Assembly (NCBI RefSeq): GCF_028649475.1
Contig: NZ_JAQSIP010000014.1
Span: 18,848 to 82,847 of the forward strand
DNA from: Curvibacter cyanobacteriorum
GTDB taxonomy: Bacteria; Pseudomonadota; Gammaproteobacteria; Burkholderiales; Burkholderiaceae_C
Direction: 5' to 3'
DNA: 64,000 bases
Of this stretch, positions 48,997-58,450 are shown in pieces. Each line of letters starts with the position of its first letter. Positions within the stretch are counted from its first letter, which is position 1. The notes under the pieces were generated by a model. It was not told where the DNA came from. It was given only the letters and a program-made list of their open reading frames with translations, and did no database searches. The position numbers were made by a program, and so were the translations under genes.

Positions 48997-49626
48997 TCAG
49001 TCGGCCTGCTCCTGGCGCAGTTGCGCCTGGTAGCGCGCCAGCATCTCGGCCTGGGTCTCGGGCGGCGTGTCGAGACCGATCTGGTCGTGGATCATCTGCC
49101 CCAGCGTGGGCAGGCCCCGGCGCGGCGCCTGGTCTGGCGCCGGGGCCTGCCACAGCGCCGAGCGCATGAAGGCCTTGGGGCAGTGCAAATAGGCTTCTTG
49201 CACGGTGATCTCGATCACCAGTTGAGGCAGCCGGCGTTCACCCGTGAACAGGGCACAGACCTCGGCCTCGTCGCGCAAGCGGGCGTGGCCGTTGACGCGC
49301 AGGGTCTCGTCCACGCCGGGCACCAAAAACAAGAGGCTCAGGCGTGGGTCCTGCAGCAGGTTCTCCAGGGTGTCGAGCCGGTTGTTGCCGCTGACGTCGG
49401 GCAGCAGCAAGGTCTGTGCGTCGCGGCACTTGACGAAGCCTGGCGGGCCCCCCCGGGGCGAGGCGTCAAGCAGTTGGCCCGCGCCGCCCGACGAGGCCAG
49501 CACGCAAAACGGTGACAGGGCAATGAAGCGCTGCGCGTGCGGATCGAGCCCGGCCATCTGCTTGCGCCGCGCGCGTTCGGTGGCGGCAGGGTACAGGGCA
49601 CGCAGTTGGTCCCGGGTCTCGATCAT
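48997..49626 (-). CDS. Pyridoxamine 5'-phosphate oxidase-like flavoprotein
   Basis: 209 residues with the split-barrel flavin fold of the MSMEG_1061 type: FIALSPFCVLASSGGAGQLLDASPRGGPPGFVK, then NRLDTLENLLQDPRLSLLFLVPG and LRVNGHARL. The C-terminal CPKAFMRSALW is also usual in this group. It is not the vitamin B6 enzyme itself. The likely cofactor is FMN and the substrate is unknown. It starts eight bases after the thiolase stop, so translation may be coupled. Confidence 0.88.
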   Translation of the reverse strand: MIETRDQLRALYPAATERARRKQMAGLDPHAQRFIALSPFCVLASSGGAGQLLDASPRGGPPGFVKCRDAQTLLLPDVSGNNRLDTLENLLQDPRLSLLFLVPGVDETLRVNGHARLRDEAEVCALFTGERRLPQLVIEITVQEAYLHCPKAFMRSALWQAPAPDQAPRRGLPTLGQMIHDQIGLDTPPETQAEMLARYQAQLRQEQAD

Positions 49627-49634
49627 GGCGGGCC

Positions 49635-50816
49635 TCAGAGCAGTTCGACCGCCATGGCCGTGGCTTCGCCGCCGCCGATGCACAGCGTGGCCAGGCCACG
49701 CTTCTTGCCACGGGCCTGGAGCGCGTGCAGCAAGGTGACGATGATGCGCGCACCGCTGGCCCCGATCGGGTGGCCCAGGGCGCAGGCACCGCCATGGACG
49801 TTGACGATGTCGTGCGACAGCTTGAGCTCGGCCATCAAGGCCATGGGCACCACCGCGAAGGCTTCGTTGATCTCCCACAGGTCCACATCGGCCGCCGTCC
49901 AGCCGGCCTTGGCCAGGGCTTTTTGCGTGGCGCCCAAGGGCGCGGTGGCAAACCACTCGGGCTCTTGCGCGTGGGTGGCGTGGCTGACGATGCGGGCCAG
50001 CGGCTGGCAACCCATTTGCTGTGCGGTGGACGCGCGCATCAGCACCAGGGCGGCCGCGCCGTCGTTGATCGACGAGCTGGACGCGGCGGTGATGGTGCCG
50101 TCCTTCTTGAACGCGGGCTTGAGCGAAGGGATCTTGTCGAGCTTGACCTTGCCCGGGCCTTCGTCCTGGCTGATCACGACTTCACCGGCGCGGCTCTTGA
50201 CGGTGACGGAGGTGATCTCGGCGTCGAAAGCGCCCGACGCCGCGGCCGCCTTGGCGCGCTGCACGCTGGCCACCGCGAAGGCGTCCTGCTGCTCGCGCGT
50301 GAAGCTGTACTTGGCGGCGCAGTCTTCGCCAAACGTGCCCATCGAGCGGCCCGGCTCGTAGGCGTCTTCGAGGCCGTCGAGCATCATGTGGTCAAAGATG
50401 CGGTCGTGGCCCATGCGGTAACCGCCCCGGCCCTTGAGCATCAGGTAGGGGGCGTTGGTCATGCTCTCCATGCCCCCGGCCACCATCACGTCGTGGCTGC
50501 CGGCCAGCAGCATGTCGTGGGCCATCATCGCGGCCTTCATGCCGGAGCCGCACATCTTGGACAGGGTGACGGCACCCGCCCCCTTGGGCAGGCCCCCCTT
50601 GAACGCAGCCTGGCGCGCAGGCGCCTGGCCCTGGCCGGCCATCAGGCAGTTGCCGAACAGCACCTCGCCCACGGCGTCGGGGGCCACGCCAGCGCGCTCG
50701 ACGGCGGCACGGATGGCGGCGCCCCCCAGGTCGTGGGCCGCCAGGGCGCTGAAGTCGCCCTGGAAGCTGCCCATGGGGGTGCGGGCAGCGCCGACGATGA
50801 CAATGGATTCGGACAT
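49635..50816 (-). CDS. Acetyl-CoA C-acetyltransferase (thiolase)
   Basis: 393 residues. The nucleophile is Cys 89 in LSKMCGSGMKA. VHGGACALGHPIGASGAR carries the active-site His, and CIGGGEATA the second Cys. NEAFA is also present. It interconverts two acetyl-CoA and acetoacetyl-CoA, so it can finish the leucine route (acetoacetate after CoA activation) or start PHB synthesis; a phasin gene lies near 60.7 kb. It sits between aceK and the flavoprotein gene. Confidence 0.96.
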   Translation of the reverse strand: MSESIVIVGAARTPMGSFQGDFSALAAHDLGGAAIRAAVERAGVAPDAVGEVLFGNCLMAGQGQAPARQAAFKGGLPKGAGAVTLSKMCGSGMKAAMMAHDMLLAGSHDVMVAGGMESMTNAPYLMLKGRGGYRMGHDRIFDHMMLDGLEDAYEPGRSMGTFGEDCAAKYSFTREQQDAFAVASVQRAKAAAASGAFDAEITSVTVKSRAGEVVISQDEGPGKVKLDKIPSLKPAFKKDGTITAASSSSINDGAAALVLMRASTAQQMGCQPLARIVSHATHAQEPEWFATAPLGATQKALAKAGWTAADVDLWEINEAFAVVPMALMAELKLSHDIVNVHGGACALGHPIGASGARIIVTLLHALQARGKKRGLATLCIGGGEATAMAVELL

Positions 50817-50873
50817 GGTGGGATCTCCTGACTGTTATGGGGGGGTCAATGCGCCATCAGGGGTGGGGTCGTC

Positions 50874-52682
50874 TCAGGACGCCACCGCCTCGCGCGGGGG
50901 AAAGCGCCGATGGCGCTCGTACGGAAACACATCGTGCAAATGGCCGGCCTGGATGCGCTGCTGCTGGGCCTGCCAGTAGCTGGCGTCCAGCAGTTCGGCG
51001 TGGTGTTGCATGAACACCTCGCGCACCAGCGGGTGGCCCAGCAGAAAAGGGCCAAAGGTCTCGGGAAACACGTCGCGGGGGCCGACGCGGTACCAGATCT
51101 CGCCCGACAGCTCTTCCTCTTCAGTGCGCGGCTCGGGGACGCGGCGGAAGTGGCAGTCGGTGAGGTACTCGATCTCGTCGTAGTCATAGAACACCACCTT
51201 GCCGTGGCGGGTGATGCCGAAGTTCTTCCAGAGCATGTCGCCCGGAAAGATGTTGGCGGCCACCAGGTCCTTGATGGCACGGCCGTATTCGATCACGCAG
51301 CGCTCCACCTGCTGGCGCGCGCGCGGCTGGTCCAGCCCCATGTCGAAGGCCTCTTGCAGGTAGAGGTTGAGCGGGATCATGCGCCGCTCGATGTAGAGGT
51401 GCTTGATGATGACTTCGGTCTGGCCGTCGCCGTCGCGGTCGCTGATCTCGAGCTGGCTGGGGGCGAACTTCTGGATCTCGGCGATCAGCTCGTCGCTGAA
51501 GCGCTCGCGCGGAAAAGCCACCTCGCTGTACTCCAGGGTGTCGGCCATGCGGCCCACGCGGTCGTGCTGCTTGACCAGCAGGTACTTGCCCTTGATCTGC
51601 TCGCGCGAGGTGTCTTTTTGCGGCGGGTAGTAGTCCTTGATCAGCTTGAAGACAAAGGGGAAGGACGGCAGATCGAACACCAGCATGACCATGCCCTTGA
51701 TGCCCGGGGCGATGCGGAACTGGTCGCTGGAGTGGCGCAGGTGGGCCAGGAAGTCGCGGTAGAACAGGGTCTTGCCCTGTTTGGCCAGCCCCAGTGCGTT
51801 GTAGATTTCAGCGCGCGGCTTGCGCGGCATCATCGAGCGCAGGAACTGCACATAGGCCGAGGGGACTTCCATGTCGACCATGAAGTAGGCGCGCGCAAAG
51901 CTGAACAGCATCTGCAGGTCGTTCTCGCCAAACAGGACCGCGTCGATGATCAGCGGGCCGCTGGGGCGGTGCAGGATGGGCAGGGCGAACGGCAGCTCGA
52001 TGAAGCCATTGATGACCTTGCCCACCACGTACGCACCCTTGTTGCGGAAGAACAGGCTGGACAGCACCTGGATCTGAAAATTGGCCCGCAGCTTGGCGTC
52101 CCCGAGTTGCTGGCGCAGGGCGGCCAGCACATAGCCGGTGTCGCGCGTCAGGTCCTCAAAGTCTCCTTGCAGCTCGAAGTGCTCGACGATCCGGATCAGG
52201 GTCTCGTGCAGGGTCTCGCGCGAGGGGTAATAGGCGCGGTAGGTCGGGCGCGCAGCGGGCTCTTCGTTCTCGATGTACTCGGTGCTGACCGCCGGACGCA
52301 CAAAGATGAAGTTGTTGTGGAAGTGGGTGCGGTGCAGGATCTTGGTGGTGACCGAGTTGAAAAACGTCTCGGCCAGCTCGGGCTGGTGGTGGTCGACCAG
52401 CAGCCCGATGTAGTGCAGCTTGACCTGCTGCCACACGTCCATGGCCTGCTCGCCGGCACGGAACTCTTTTTCGAGCCGCATCACGCATTCCTTGACCCGC
52501 AGGCCGTAGAACTCGATGCGCTCGCGCTGCGCGCGTTGCTGGCCGTGCCAGTCGCAGGTTTCAAAGCGGTGCTTGGCGCGCGCGGACTCGGTGCGGAACA
52601 GGCGGTAATGGCGGTTGAAGCCGTCCATCATCGCCTTGGCGATGTCGTAGGCCAGCGCGGAGTCCAGGCGCGAGGGGAACAT
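50874..52682 (-). CDS. aceK: Isocitrate dehydrogenase kinase/phosphatase
   Basis: 602 residues, the family norm. It phosphorylates isocitrate dehydrogenase to divert carbon into the glyoxylate shunt during growth on acetate or fatty acids. Recognisable segments are [19 protein letters not shown] [14 protein letters not shown], the ATP-binding region [53 protein letters not shown] and [12 protein letters not shown]. It is close to ivd, thiolase and ActP functions, all feeding acetyl-CoA metabolism. aceA and aceB are not in the window. Confidence 0.97.
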   Translation of the reverse strand: MFPSRLDSALAYDIAKAMMDGFNRHYRLFRTESARAKHRFETCDWHGQQRAQRERIEFYGLRVKECVMRLEKEFRAGEQAMDVWQQVKLHYIGLLVDHHQPELAETFFNSVTTKILHRTHFHNNFIFVRPAVSTEYIENEEPAARPTYRAYYPSRETLHETLIRIVEHFELQGDFEDLTRDTGYVLAALRQQLGDAKLRANFQIQVLSSLFFRNKGAYVVGKVINGFIELPFALPILHRPSGPLIIDAVLFGENDLQMLFSFARAYFMVDMEVPSAYVQFLRSMMPRKPRAEIYNALGLAKQGKTLFYRDFLAHLRHSSDQFRIAPGIKGMVMLVFDLPSFPFVFKLIKDYYPPQKDTSREQIKGKYLLVKQHDRVGRMADTLEYSEVAFPRERFSDELIAEIQKFAPSQLEISDRDGDGQTEVIIKHLYIERRMIPLNLYLQEAFDMGLDQPRARQQVERCVIEYGRAIKDLVAANIFPGDMLWKNFGITRHGKVVFYDYDEIEYLTDCHFRRVPEPRTEEEELSGEIWYRVGPRDVFPETFGPFLLGHPLVREVFMQHHAELLDASYWQAQQQRIQAGHLHDVFPYERHRRFPPREAVAS

Positions 52683-52711
52683 GGTCGGACCCAGGCCGGC
52701 GCCGCGGCGCC

Positions 52712-53377
52712 TCAGACGGCCATGCCGCGCGGGTAGCGCTTCAAGGCGTTGCGGAACACGGGCATGACCTCGTGCGGGCCCTGCATGGACACGCCCAGGT
52801 CGTTGACCAGGCCATCCTTGAGGCCATAGCACCAGCCGTGCACGGTGACCTTCTGGCCACGGCTCCAGGCGTCTTGCATGACGTTCGAGAGGGCCACGTT
52901 GCCGACTTGCTCGATCACGTTCATCTCGCACAACACGTCCTCCTGCACCGCGCGGGGCAGGTGGTCCAGGCGGCGGCGGTGGCGAATCTTGACGTCGTGC
53001 ACATGGCGCAGCCAGTTGTCGGCCAGGCCCACCCGGGCCCCATGCAGGGTGGCCAGCACGCCGCCACAACCGTAGTGGCCGACCACCATGATGTGCTCGA
53101 CCTTGAGGTAGTCGACCGCGAACTGGATCACCGACAAGGCGTTCAGGTCGGAGTGCACCACGACGTTGGCCACGTTGCGGTGCACGAACACCTCGCCCGG
53201 GTCCAGGCCCGTGATTTCATTGGCCGGCACCCGGCTGTCCGAGCAACCAATCCACAAGTACTTGGGGCTTTGCTGCTTGGCCAGATGACTGAAGAACCCC
53301 GGCCGGGCTTGCTCCATGCGGGCGGCCCAGAGGCGGTTGTTGTCGATCAGGTGCTGAAGGCTGGAAGTAGAAGTCAT
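52712..53377 (-). CDS. can: Beta-class carbonic anhydrase
   Basis: 221 residues. Zinc ligands are Cys 45 and Asp 47 in CSDSRVP (with Arg 49), and His 101 and Cys 104 in VGHYGCGG. Length and sequence match E. coli Can. It interconverts CO2 and bicarbonate. Bicarbonate is a substrate of methylcrotonyl-CoA carboxylase, so its position between ivd and aceK in the catabolic run may be functional; it is 31 bases downstream of ivd. Confidence 0.96.
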   Translation of the reverse strand: MTSTSSLQHLIDNNRLWAARMEQARPGFFSHLAKQQSPKYLWIGCSDSRVPANEITGLDPGEVFVHRNVANVVVHSDLNALSVIQFAVDYLKVEHIMVVGHYGCGGVLATLHGARVGLADNWLRHVHDVKIRHRRRLDHLPRAVQEDVLCEMNVIEQVGNVALSNVMQDAWSRGQKVTVHGWCYGLKDGLVNDLGVSMQGPHEVMPVFRNALKRYPRGMAV

Positions 53378-53408
53378 GGGCCGATGTTAGCGTTTGGGCG
53401 TGACGGCT

Positions 53409-54590
53409 TCAGCAGGTCTCGGCAAAGAGCTCACGGCCAATCAGCATGCGGCGGATCTCGCTGGTGCCAGCGCCAATCTCGTACAGCTTGGCGTCGCGCC
53501 ACAGGCGGCCCAGCGGGTACTCGTTGATGTAGCCGTTGCCACCAAAGATCTGCACGCCCTCACCGGCCATCCAGGTGGCCTTCTCGGCGCACCACAGGAT
53601 GACCGAGGCGCAGTCCTTGCGCACCTGGCGCACATGCTCGGTGCCCAGCAGGTCCAGGTTCTTGGCCACGGTGTAGGCAAACGAGCGACCGGCCTGCAGC
53701 ACGGTGTACATGTCGGCGACCTTGCCCTGGATGAGCTGGAACTCACCGATGCTCTGGCCAAACTGCTTGCGGTCGTGGATGTAGGGAATGACGTTGTCCA
53801 TCACCGACTGCATGATGCCCAGCGGACCACCGGTGAGCACGGCGCGCTCGTAGTCGAGGCCGCTCATCAGCACCTTGGCGCCCATGTTGAGGCCCCCCAG
53901 GATGTTCTCGGCCGGCACCTCAACGTTGTTGAACACCAGCTCGCCGGTGTGGCTGCCGCGCATGCCCAACTTGTCGAGCTTCTGGGCGATGGAGAAGCCC
54001 TTCATGCCCTTTTCGATCAGGAAGGCGGTGACCCCGCGCGCGCCCAGTTCGGGTTCGCTCTTGGCGTAGACCACCAGGGTGTCGGCATCGGGGCCGTTGG
54101 TGATCCACATCTTGCTGCCATTGAGCAGGTAGTAGCCACCCTTGTCTTCGGCCTTGAGCTTCATCGAGATGACGTCGGAACCCGCGCCGGGTTCGCTCAT
54201 GGCGAGCGCGCCCACATGTTCACCCGAGATCAGCTTGGGCAGGTACTTGGCTTTTTGCGCTTCGGTGCCGTTGCGGTTGATCTGGTTCACGCACAGGTTG
54301 CTGTGCGCGCCGTACGACAGGCCGACCGAGGCGCTGGCGCGGCTGATTTCCTCCATCGCCACCATGTGGGCCAGGTAGCCCATGTTGGCGCCGCCGTAGG
54401 CTTCGGGCACGGTGATGCCCAGCACGCCGAGGTCGCCCATCTTGCGCCACAGGTCCATGGGGAACTGGTCATGGCGGTCGATGTCGGCGGCCCGGGGGGC
54501 GATTTCGGCCTGAGCGAAATCGCGCACGGCGTCGCGCAGCGCGTCGATGTCGTCACCGAGTTGGAAATTCAAGCCTGGCAGGTTGTTCAT
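53409..54590 (-). CDS. ivd: Isovaleryl-CoA dehydrogenase
   Basis: 393 residues. The catalytic Glu (248) appears in [15 protein letters not shown], the position and GGPLG context specific to isovaleryl-CoA dehydrogenases rather than the usual C-terminal Glu site, where GAGTSEIRR stands instead. [19 protein letters not shown] and [18 protein letters not shown] are also typical. It oxidises isovaleryl-CoA to 3-methylcrotonyl-CoA, which feeds LiuB/LiuD encoded 12 kb away. It follows the thioesterase gene by 32 bases and should share its promoter. Confidence 0.97.
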   Translation of the reverse strand: MNNLPGLNFQLGDDIDALRDAVRDFAQAEIAPRAADIDRHDQFPMDLWRKMGDLGVLGITVPEAYGGANMGYLAHMVAMEEISRASASVGLSYGAHSNLCVNQINRNGTEAQKAKYLPKLISGEHVGALAMSEPGAGSDVISMKLKAEDKGGYYLLNGSKMWITNGPDADTLVVYAKSEPELGARGVTAFLIEKGMKGFSIAQKLDKLGMRGSHTGELVFNNVEVPAENILGGLNMGAKVLMSGLDYERAVLTGGPLGIMQSVMDNVIPYIHDRKQFGQSIGEFQLIQGKVADMYTVLQAGRSFAYTVAKNLDLLGTEHVRQVRKDCASVILWCAEKATWMAGEGVQIFGGNGYINEYPLGRLWRDAKLYEIGAGTSEIRRMLIGRELFAETC

Positions 54591-54622
54591 GGGGTCTCCT
54601 TGGGGGTTTTGTCGGGTCGCGC

Positions 54623-55069
54623 TCAGTAGCGCTGGGGCACGGGTGCCAGGGTTTGCTGCATCAGCGCGCAGGGGCTGCGCCGACCATCGGGCGCCACATG
54701 GGTGACTTCGGCGGTGGTGATGATCAGGCGCTTGCCGGCGCGCAGCACCCGGCCCTGGGCCAGCAGCTCGCCGTCGACGAAGCTGGCCAGAAAATTGATC
54801 TTGTACTCGACCGTGGTGACTTCCAGGCCTTCGGCCGCGACGGTCAGGCCGGCATAGCCCCCCGCGATGTCGGCCAAGGCCCCCATGGCGCCCCCATGGA
54901 AGCTGCCTTGTTGCTGGGTCACGCGGTCGGAATGGGGCAGGCTGATCTCGCACACCCCGGGGCCCACGCTCAGCAGCCGCGCGCCCAGGTGCTGCATCAG
55001 GCCCTGGCGCAGAAAGCTGGCCTCGACGCGGGCGAACAGCTCGGGGTGGAGAGGCGAAGTCTGGGTCAT
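54623..55069 (-). CDS. PaaI-family hotdog thioesterase
   Basis: 148 residues of the hotdog fold, with the characteristic [21 protein letters not shown] containing the HGG oxyanion and helix segment, and [13 protein letters not shown]. PaaI-type enzymes hydrolyse acyl-CoA esters that stall pathways. As the first gene before ivd it may relieve CoA trapping. No ribosome site precedes the ATG. The promoter is so close that the mRNA is probably leaderless (see the promoter entry). Confidence 0.92.
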   Translation of the reverse strand: MTQTSPLHPELFARVEASFLRQGLMQHLGARLLSVGPGVCEISLPHSDRVTQQQGSFHGGAMGALADIAGGYAGLTVAAEGLEVTTVEYKINFLASFVDGELLAQGRVLRAGKRLIITTAEVTHVAPDGRRSPCALMQQTLAPVPQRY

Positions 55070-55077
55070 GGGTGCGC

Positions 55078-55108
55078 AGGATAATTGACGTTTACGTTAA
55101 CGTCAATT
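55078..55108 (-). promoter_or_regulatory. Promoter with overlapping LiuR-type operator upstream of the thioesterase/ivd genes
   Basis: On the minus strand TTGACG (55106-55101) and TATCCT (55083-55078) are separated by exactly 17 bp. A perfect 10-bp inverted repeat AATTGACGTT/AACGTCAATT (55083-55108) spans from the -35 to the edge of the -10. Transcription should begin within two bases of the ATG at 55069. The ACGT-rich dyad resembles those described for MerR-type LiuR regulators, and such a gene is next door. Confidence 0.8.
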
Positions 55109-55157
55109 GCCAACAACCCGCAGCCACACCGGGCGCCCCTTCCCGCGGGCCCCGGCC

Positions 55158-55655
55158 TCAGTCGGCGGACCGCGCCGCGGCGCGACGGCGCTTGGGGGCC
55201 GCCGCAGCGGTGGCTGCCGGGGGGGCCGCCGACGCGGCCAGCGGGGCAGACTCGTCCGCCGCGCCCTTCTTGTCCACCTTGGCCAGCAGCGCGCGGGCTT
55301 CTTTTTCGTGCACCTTGACCTCTTCGAGGTTGGCTTGCAGGTCGGCCATCTGGTCCTCGAGTTGGCGCCGGTGCCCGGCCAGCACATCGAGGAACTTGCG
55401 CAACTGCGGCCCGGTGTCGCGCGGGCTGTCGTACATGTCGATGATCTCGCGTGCCTCGGTCAGCGACAGGCCCAGGCGCTTGGCGCGCAAGGTGAGTTTG
55501 AGGCGCGTGCGGTCGCGCGCGGTGTAGATGCGGGTGCGCCCGCCTGGGCCTTGGCGCTGCGGCTGCAACAGGCCCATGTCTTCGTAGAAGCGCATGGCCC
55601 GGGTGGTCAGGTCGAATTCCTGGGCAAGATCGCTGATGGTGTAAGTGGTGGCCAT
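55158..55655 (-). CDS. liuR: MerR-family transcriptional regulator, probable LiuR
   Basis: 165 residues. The N-terminal winged HTH is TYTISDLAQEFDLTTRAMRFYEDMGLL, and a dimerisation coiled coil spans about 85-125 (HRRQLEDQMADLQANLEEVKVHEKEARALL). An Ala-rich tail ends in KRRRAAARS. It lacks effector-site cysteines, as expected for the LiuR subgroup controlling branched-chain amino acid catabolism. The assignment is supported by the adjacent ivd genes and ACGT dyads on both sides of the gene. A divergent MBL gene shares its upstream region. Confidence 0.88.
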   Translation of the reverse strand: MATTYTISDLAQEFDLTTRAMRFYEDMGLLQPQRQGPGGRTRIYTARDRTRLKLTLRAKRLGLSLTEAREIIDMYDSPRDTGPQLRKFLDVLAGHRRQLEDQMADLQANLEEVKVHEKEARALLAKVDKKGAADESAPLAASAAPPAATAAAAPKRRRAAARSAD

Positions 55656-55732
55656 GGTGAGGTCCGAAAAGAGTCCCGCGCGGGGGCGACAGCAGAAAAA
55701 GGTTGCGCTTCCTACAATGGGCCGATTACATC

Positions 55733-55746
55733 TGACGCTTACGTCA
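55733..55746. promoter_or_regulatory. Second ACGT dyad, between liuR and the MBL-fold gene
   Basis: TGACG-CTTA-CGTCA, perfect 5-bp arms, sharing the GACG(T/C)TTACGT core with the dyad at 55083-55108. It lies 46 bases before the MBL start and 77 before the liuR start. A weak plus-strand promoter (TTGCGC 55703-55708, ATTACA 55725-55730, 16-bp spacer) would place its start inside the dyad. Confidence 0.55.
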
Positions 55747-55792
55747 AGGTCAACCTGCCAGCGATCCGCCAGCCCGGCTTTGGGGCCCCACC

Positions 55793-56854
55793 ATGAACCT
55801 GCTTGAACAAGAACTGGACTACCCCTTCGGCGCACAGCTGCCTGACAGCGGCCGCACCCTGGCGGTGGCACCCGGGGTGCGCTGGATCCGCATGGGACTG
55901 CCCTTTGCGCTGGACCACATCAACCTGTGGCTGCTGGCCGACGAGATCGATGGCCGCGCGGGCTGGACGGTGGTGGATTGCTGCATCACCCGCGACGAGA
56001 CCAAGGCGCAATGGGAGGCCATCTTTGCCCAGGAGTTGCAGGGCCTGCCCATCCTGCGGGTGCTGGTCACCCACATGCACCCCGACCACATCGGGCTGGC
56101 GCACTGGTTGTGCGAGCGCTGGCAGGCGCCGCTGTGGATCAGTGCCACCGACTACTACGCGGCCCGGCTGGGTTCGCAAAGCACCACGGGGTTTGGCGGG
56201 CCCGATTCGGCGGCGTTCTTCGTGGCCCACGGTCTGCGCGACGAAGCCCAGCTGAGCGAAATCCGGGGCCGCACCAGCTACTACCCCAGCCTGGTGCCGG
56301 CGGTGCCACGCCGCTTTCACCGCCTGCTGGACGGGGCCACGGTGCGCATCGGGGACCACGACTGGCAATGCATCAGTGGCTACGGGCATGCGCCCGAACA
56401 CATGGCGCTGTACAGCGCGTCGCAAGGGCTGCTGCTGGGGGGCGACATGATGCTGCCGCGCATCTCGACCAACGTCAGCGTGTTTGACCAGGAGCCCGAG
56501 TCCAACCCGCTGCAGTTGTTTCTGGACTCGATTGACCGCTTTCAGGCCCTGCCCGCCGACACGCTGACCCTGCCCTCGCATGGCAAGCCGTTCCGCGGCC
56601 TGCACACCCGGATCCGGCAACTGCACGACCACCACCGCGACCGCCTTGCCGAAGTGCTGGCCGCCTGCCAGGCCCAGCCCTGCTCGGGCGCCGACATCCT
56701 GCCCGTCATGTTCAAGCGCCCACTGGACGCGCACCAGACCACCTTTGCGCTGGGGGAGGCGGTGGCCCACCTGCATGCGCTGTGGTTCCAAGGCCTGTTG
56801 CAGCGCCGGCTTGAGGCGGACGGCGTGTACCGCTTTCACGCGGTCCGCGCCTGA
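55793..56854 (+). CDS. MBL-fold metallo-hydrolase
   Basis: 353 residues. The zinc-binding motif THMHPDHIGLAHW (His 94, His 96, Asp 98, His 99) is followed by further ligands in GYGHAPEHMALYS and a C-terminal LPSHGKPFRGLH. The C-terminal 80-residue helical extension resembles LACTB2-type proteins, suggesting a thioester or phosphoester substrate. The function is unknown. It is divergent from liuR with an ACGT dyad between them, so a CoA-linked role in branched-chain catabolism is an attractive inference. Confidence 0.88.
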   Translation: MNLLEQELDYPFGAQLPDSGRTLAVAPGVRWIRMGLPFALDHINLWLLADEIDGRAGWTVVDCCITRDETKAQWEAIFAQELQGLPILRVLVTHMHPDHIGLAHWLCERWQAPLWISATDYYAARLGSQSTTGFGGPDSAAFFVAHGLRDEAQLSEIRGRTSYYPSLVPAVPRRFHRLLDGATVRIGDHDWQCISGYGHAPEHMALYSASQGLLLGGDMMLPRISTNVSVFDQEPESNPLQLFLDSIDRFQALPADTLTLPSHGKPFRGLHTRIRQLHDHHRDRLAEVLAACQAQPCSGADILPVMFKRPLDAHQTTFALGEAVAHLHALWFQGLLQRRLEADGVYRFHAVRA

Positions 56855-56856
56855 AT

Positions 56857-56882
56857 GAAAAAAGCCCCCTGGCGGGGGCTTC
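56857..56882 (-). terminator. Bidirectional Rho-independent terminator
   Basis: AAGCCCCC-TGGC-GGGGGCTT. On the minus strand it is followed by TTTTTTC and ends the rfb operon. On the plus strand it lies only a few bases after the MBL stop. Confidence 0.88.
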
Positions 56883-56899
56883 GGACACCGGGCGGTGGC

Positions 56900-57448
56900 T
56901 CAGGCAAACACGTCGGCCTGGGCAAAGGGCAGGCCCAGTGCGTCCTTGGCCGACAGGCGCGGCGCCTCGCCCACATCGGGCCACTGGATGGCCAGCGTCG
57001 GGTCGTTCCAGGCAATGCAGCGCTCGTGCTGCGGCGCGTAGTAATCGGTCGTCTTGTACAAAAAATCGGCCGTGTCGCTGGTCACCACAAAGCCATGCGC
57101 AAAACCGGCCGGCACCCACAGTTGACGGTGGTTGTCCTCACTCAATTCCACCCCGACCCACTGGCCAAAGGTCGGCGAGCTCTTGCGGATGTCCACCGCC
57201 ACATCGAACACCGAGCCACGCACCACGCGCACCAGCTTGCCCTGGGCCTGTTGCAGCTGGTAGTGCAGGCCGCGCAGCACGCCCTTGGTGGAGCGGCTGT
57301 GGTTGTCTTGCACAAACTCGATCGGCTGGCCCACGGCCTCGTTGAAGGCGCGCTGGTTGAAGCTCTCGAAGAAGAAGCCCCGGGCATCGCCGAACACCTT
57401 GGGTTCGATGATCAGGACTTCGGGGATGGCGGTTTGGATGACGTTCAT
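56900..57448 (-). CDS. rfbC: dTDP-4-dehydrorhamnose 3,5-epimerase
   Basis: 182 residues. FFFESFNQRAFNEAVG, then FVQDNHSRSTKGVLRGLHYQ with the catalytic His and Lys region, WVPAGFAHGFVV and IAWNDPTLAIQWP are all family motifs. Third step of dTDP-L-rhamnose synthesis. It is the last gene of the rfbB-rfbD-rfbA-rfbC operon and is followed by a strong terminator. Confidence 0.98.
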   Translation of the reverse strand: MNVIQTAIPEVLIIEPKVFGDARGFFFESFNQRAFNEAVGQPIEFVQDNHSRSTKGVLRGLHYQLQQAQGKLVRVVRGSVFDVAVDIRKSSPTFGQWVGVELSEDNHRQLWVPAGFAHGFVVTSDTADFLYKTTDYYAPQHERCIAWNDPTLAIQWPDVGEAPRLSAKDALGLPFAQADVFA

Positions 57449-57490
57449 GGTCGATTCGGTGCGGTTCGATGCGGTTCGCTGGGGGGGCGG

Positions 57491-58381
57491 TCAGTTCTTG
57501 TCTTTGAGCAGGCGCAGCAGGTACTGCCCGTAGCCGTTCTTGGCCAGGGGCTGGGCCAGCTTCTCGAGCTGTTCACTGCTGATGAAGCCGTTGCGCCAGG
57601 CGATCTCTTCGGGGCACGCCACCTTCAGGCCTTGGCGGCGCTCCAGCGTGGCGATGAACTGGCCCGCGTCCAACAGGCTGTCGTGCGTGCCCGTGTCCAG
57701 CCACGCATAGCCGCGCTGCATGATCTGCACTTTGAGCTGGCCCTGCGCCAGGTAGGTCTCGTTGACGGTGGTGATCTCCAGCTCACCGCGCGCGCTGGGG
57801 CGGATGCTCTTGGCAATCTCCACCACCTGCTGGTCGTAGAAGTACAGGCCCGTGACGGCGTAGTTGCTCTTGGGGACCTTGGGCTTTTCTTCGATGCTGC
57901 TGGCCTTGCCGCTCTGGTCGAAGGCCACCACACCGTAGCGCTCGGGGTCGGTGACGTGGTAGGCAAAGACGGTCGCGCCTTCGCTTTGCGCATCGGCACT
58001 GGCCAGCAGCGGCACGAAGTCGTGACCGTAGAAGATGTTGTCGCCCAGCACCAGGGCACTGGGGTGGTTGCCCACAAACTGCTCACCAATCAAGAAGGCC
58101 TGCGCCAGGCCATCCGGGCTGGCCTGCACGGCGTACTGCAGGTTCAGGCCCCACTGGCTGCCGTCGCCCAGCAGCTGCTGGAAGCGCGGCGTGTCTTGCG
58201 GCGTGCTGATCAGCAAGATGTCGCGGATGCCGGCCAGCATCAGGGTGCTGAGCGGGTAGTAGACCATCGGCTTGTCATACACCGGCAGCAGCTGCTTGCT
58301 GATGGCCAGCGTGGCCGGGTGCAGCCGGGTGCCGGAGCCGCCGGCCAGGATGATGCCCTTGCGTTGGGTGGTGGTGCTCAT
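57491..58381 (-). CDS. rfbA: Glucose-1-phosphate thymidylyltransferase
   Basis: 296 residues. The nucleotide-binding signature [32 protein letters not shown] and the product-site region [19 protein letters not shown] are complete. It makes dTDP-glucose from dTTP and glucose-1-phosphate, the first step of dTDP-rhamnose synthesis. It lies 42 bases before rfbC and 69 after rfbD. Confidence 0.98.
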   Translation of the reverse strand: MSTTTQRKGIILAGGSGTRLHPATLAISKQLLPVYDKPMVYYPLSTLMLAGIRDILLISTPQDTPRFQQLLGDGSQWGLNLQYAVQASPDGLAQAFLIGEQFVGNHPSALVLGDNIFYGHDFVPLLASADAQSEGATVFAYHVTDPERYGVVAFDQSGKASSIEEKPKVPKSNYAVTGLYFYDQQVVEIAKSIRPSARGELEITTVNETYLAQGQLKVQIMQRGYAWLDTGTHDSLLDAGQFIATLERRQGLKVACPEEIAWRNGFISSEQLEKLAQPLAKNGYGQYLLRLLKDKN

Positions 58382-58450
58382 GGGGTGGACTCCCTTCTTC
58401 TGTTGTTCTGTTGGCGTTCGACGGGCCTGGGGCTGGGCAGCGCGGTGGCC

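Noticed and set aside
56857..56882. Terminator assigned to the MBL gene only
   Set aside because: The T run is on the minus strand, so it serves the rfb operon at least as well. Annotated as bidirectional.
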